DNA of 64,000 nt. Origin: Streptomyces halobius. Its GTDB lineage: Bacteria; Actinomycetota; Actinomycetes; Streptomycetales; Streptomycetaceae. The position numbers and the translations under genes were made by a program. This document shows, one piece after another, positions 63,120 to 64,000 of this stretch (the stretch's first letter is position 1; every line of letters begins with the position of its first letter). Below the pieces are notes generated by a model. That model did not search any database and was not told where the DNA came from. It worked only from the letters and a program-made list of their open reading frames with translations. The stretch is from contig NZ_CP086322.1 of the NCBI RefSeq assembly GCF_023277745.1, positions 1,364,001 to 1,428,000 on the forward strand. Direction: 5' to 3'.

Positions 63120-63377
63120 CTACTCTGTCCCGCTGACATCCTGCTGGGCCGCGCGCACCGCTGCCTTGATCCGGGCATCCAGCACACCGTTGGTGTTCTC
63201 GTGGATCTCGCCCAGGACCCGGTCCTGCTGCTTGAGGTGGCTCATCAGGAACGCCGCACCCAGGACGGGGCCCACCAGGGCCACGTATTCGGCGGTGGCC
63301 TGGTCCTTCAGGGCCAGCGCCACGTAGCCGACCACGGAGATGGCGAACACCGCCACCTGCACCATCTTGTCGTTCAT
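63120..63377 (-). CDS. Holin-like phage membrane protein
   Basis: 85 residues from ATG 63377 (GAAGGA upstream). Two membrane segments (VAVFAISVVGYVALALKD and YVALVGPVLGAAFLMSHL) followed by a charged tail (QQDRVLGEIHENTNGVLDAR). The layout is that of small phage holins that open the membrane for endolysin. It is last in the visible late operon, next to a peptidoglycan-binding protein. Confidence 0.7.
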   Translation of the reverse strand: MNDKMVQVAVFAISVVGYVALALKDQATAEYVALVGPVLGAAFLMSHLKQQDRVLGEIHENTNGVLDARIKAAVRAAQQDVSGTE

Positions 63378-63379
63378 CT

Positions 63380-63613
63380 TTATTCCTTCAGAGACGGGGG
63401 CCGCAGACGGTCCAGACGCTCCGCTGTGGCCCGATCGAGGCATCCCGTGACCGGGAGTCCGAACACGTACTGGACGCCCCGCAGGCCGGCCTGTGTGGCC
63501 GCATCCATCTCGCCGGTGACGTCCAGGTTCAAGGCGCGCTGGGCCGTGCGTACGGCCTCGCGCTCGGCCTCGCTGACCGGGCGGAAGATGTCCCGCGGCA
63601 GCCACTCACTCAT
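63380..63613 (-). CDS. Peptidoglycan-binding-like phage protein
   Basis: 77 residues from ATG 63613 (ATGA overlap with the upstream stop). AEREAVRTAQRALNLDVTGE, MDAATQAGLRGVQYVFGLPV, TGCLDRATAERLDRLRPPSL follow the repeating pattern of PG_binding_1 modules (VQ.aLgl..tG..d..T...). It could be a lysis accessory or tail-tip cell-wall binder. It is not an enzyme. Confidence 0.75.
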   Translation of the reverse strand: MSEWLPRDIFRPVSEAEREAVRTAQRALNLDVTGEMDAATQAGLRGVQYVFGLPVTGCLDRATAERLDRLRPPSLKE

Positions 63614-64000
63614 GCCGTGATCACATCCGCGATGGTCCGCAGCTTCACGTACAGGTAGCCGCCGTAGTTGGTGCCGTTCAGGCCCGGATTCGCCTTCTGT
63701 TCGAACTGGTATTCGTCGATCAGGACGAGATAGGACAGGCCGTTGTAGAGATCCTGGAACTGCACGGCGTCCCCGGCCTGAGCCAGCTCCTCGAAGCCCT
63801 CCAGGCGGGCCCTGGTGCGACCCTCGAAGCCCACCAACTGGCCATGGACGTCCTTCTCCTTGTCGAAGCAGGCCAGCGGGATCGTGAAGATCCGCTGCTT
63901 GACCTCGCCCGGCAGGGCCTTGAACTGCCAGCCGTTGACCTCCGGACCGGTGGCCGTATCCACCGTGGACCGATTGAAGGTCAGCTTGAGCTGGATCCAT
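63610..64000 (-). CDS. Phage minor tail protein, C-terminal part
   Basis: The open frame continues past the right edge; the first visible residues are WIQLKLTFNRSTVDTATGPE. The visible C-terminus has PGEVKQRIFTIPLACFDKEK, LYNGLSYLVLIDEYQFEQKA and NYGGYLYVKLRTIADVITA, as in small structural tail proteins encoded just before the lysis genes. A GTG at 63963 is an internal candidate start but probably not the true one. Confidence 0.6.
   Translation of the reverse strand, partial: WIQLKLTFNRSTVDTATGPEVNGWQFKALPGEVKQRIFTIPLACFDKEKDVHGQLVGFEGRTRARLEGFEELAQAGDAVQFQDLYNGLSYLVLIDEYQFEQKANPGLNGTNYGGYLYVKLRTIADVITA

Larger units (their letters stand above)
55455..64000. mobile_element. Prophage, left part (continues past the right edge)
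   Basis: A run of short, tightly coupled rightward genes (many ATGA, GTGA or TGATG overlaps) encodes replication and recombination functions. It is followed by convergent leftward genes for a holin-like protein, a peptidoglycan-binding protein and a tail protein. This is the layout of actinobacterial siphoviruses. No integrase, repressor, capsid or terminase lies in the window. The left end is put at ~55450 because the MpaB-family gene loses similarity there. Confidence 0.82.

Overview
The window is high-GC actinomycete DNA and almost certainly Streptomyces. Evidence: GGAGG-type ribosome binding sites, GTG/TTG starts, many Sec- and Tat-exported hydrolases, a LAL-type LuxR regulator, conservon proteins, a DUF6397 protein, a MpaB-family protein and an actinophage-like prophage. 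Many genes are broken (IS701 transposase, CRISPR-Cas genes, FAD oxidoreductase, chitinase, recombinase, permease, old phage late genes). This suggests a recombination-prone part of the chromosome, perhaps an arm.

Layout. 1-5.1 kb: two group II introns, one nested in the other (a twintron), inside an IS701-type transposase gene. 5.3-15.4 kb: four leftward genes for secreted proteins: a LamG protein with a degenerate trypsin domain, a LamG-glycerophosphodiesterase, a 1305-residue ALF-repeat/Hint polymorphic toxin and its likely immunity protein. 15.9-17.7 kb: wreck of a type I-E CRISPR-Cas locus (cas7e and cas11e fragments, one orphan repeat) next to a tnpB fragment. 18-25.3 kb: FAD oxidoreductase and chitinase pseudogenes, a small secreted metalloprotease, a large LuxR ATPase regulator and a patch of mobile-element scraps. 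25.6 kb: a 19-codon hydrophobic peptide gene with a strong ribosome site and terminator.

25.7-39.3 kb centres on organic-acid use: a metabolite:H+ symporter of the MFS diverges from lutABC (lactate oxidation), and an FAD/Fe-S D-lactate dehydrogenase-type protein lies further on. Between them are a Tat-exported GH2 beta-galactosidase and a divergent ABC exporter/MarR pair sharing a palindromic operator. 39.4-48.1 kb holds a secreted alpha-amylase, a Tat-exported GH109-type enzyme, an L,D-transpeptidase-like lipoprotein, a DUF457 membrane protein, a DUF3516 helicase and a TesB thioesterase. 48.4-50.3 kb: remnants of leftward phage late genes (terminase, portal, scaffold) surrounding an intact Cys-rich copper-storage-type gene. 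50.4-54.6 kb: DUF6397, roadblock/LC7, F420-type, conservon GTPase and methyltransferase genes plus a permease pseudogene.

55.45-64.0 kb: left part of a prophage that seems to have removed the 5' end of a MpaB-family gene. Its rightward early genes are tightly coupled (WhiB-like regulator, PD-(D/E)XK nuclease, RecA-like ATPase, Holliday-junction-resolvase-like nuclease, split primase, many small proteins). They converge at a two-sided terminator on leftward late genes (holin-like, peptidoglycan-binding, minor tail). No integrase, repressor or right end is visible; the prophage runs off the window.
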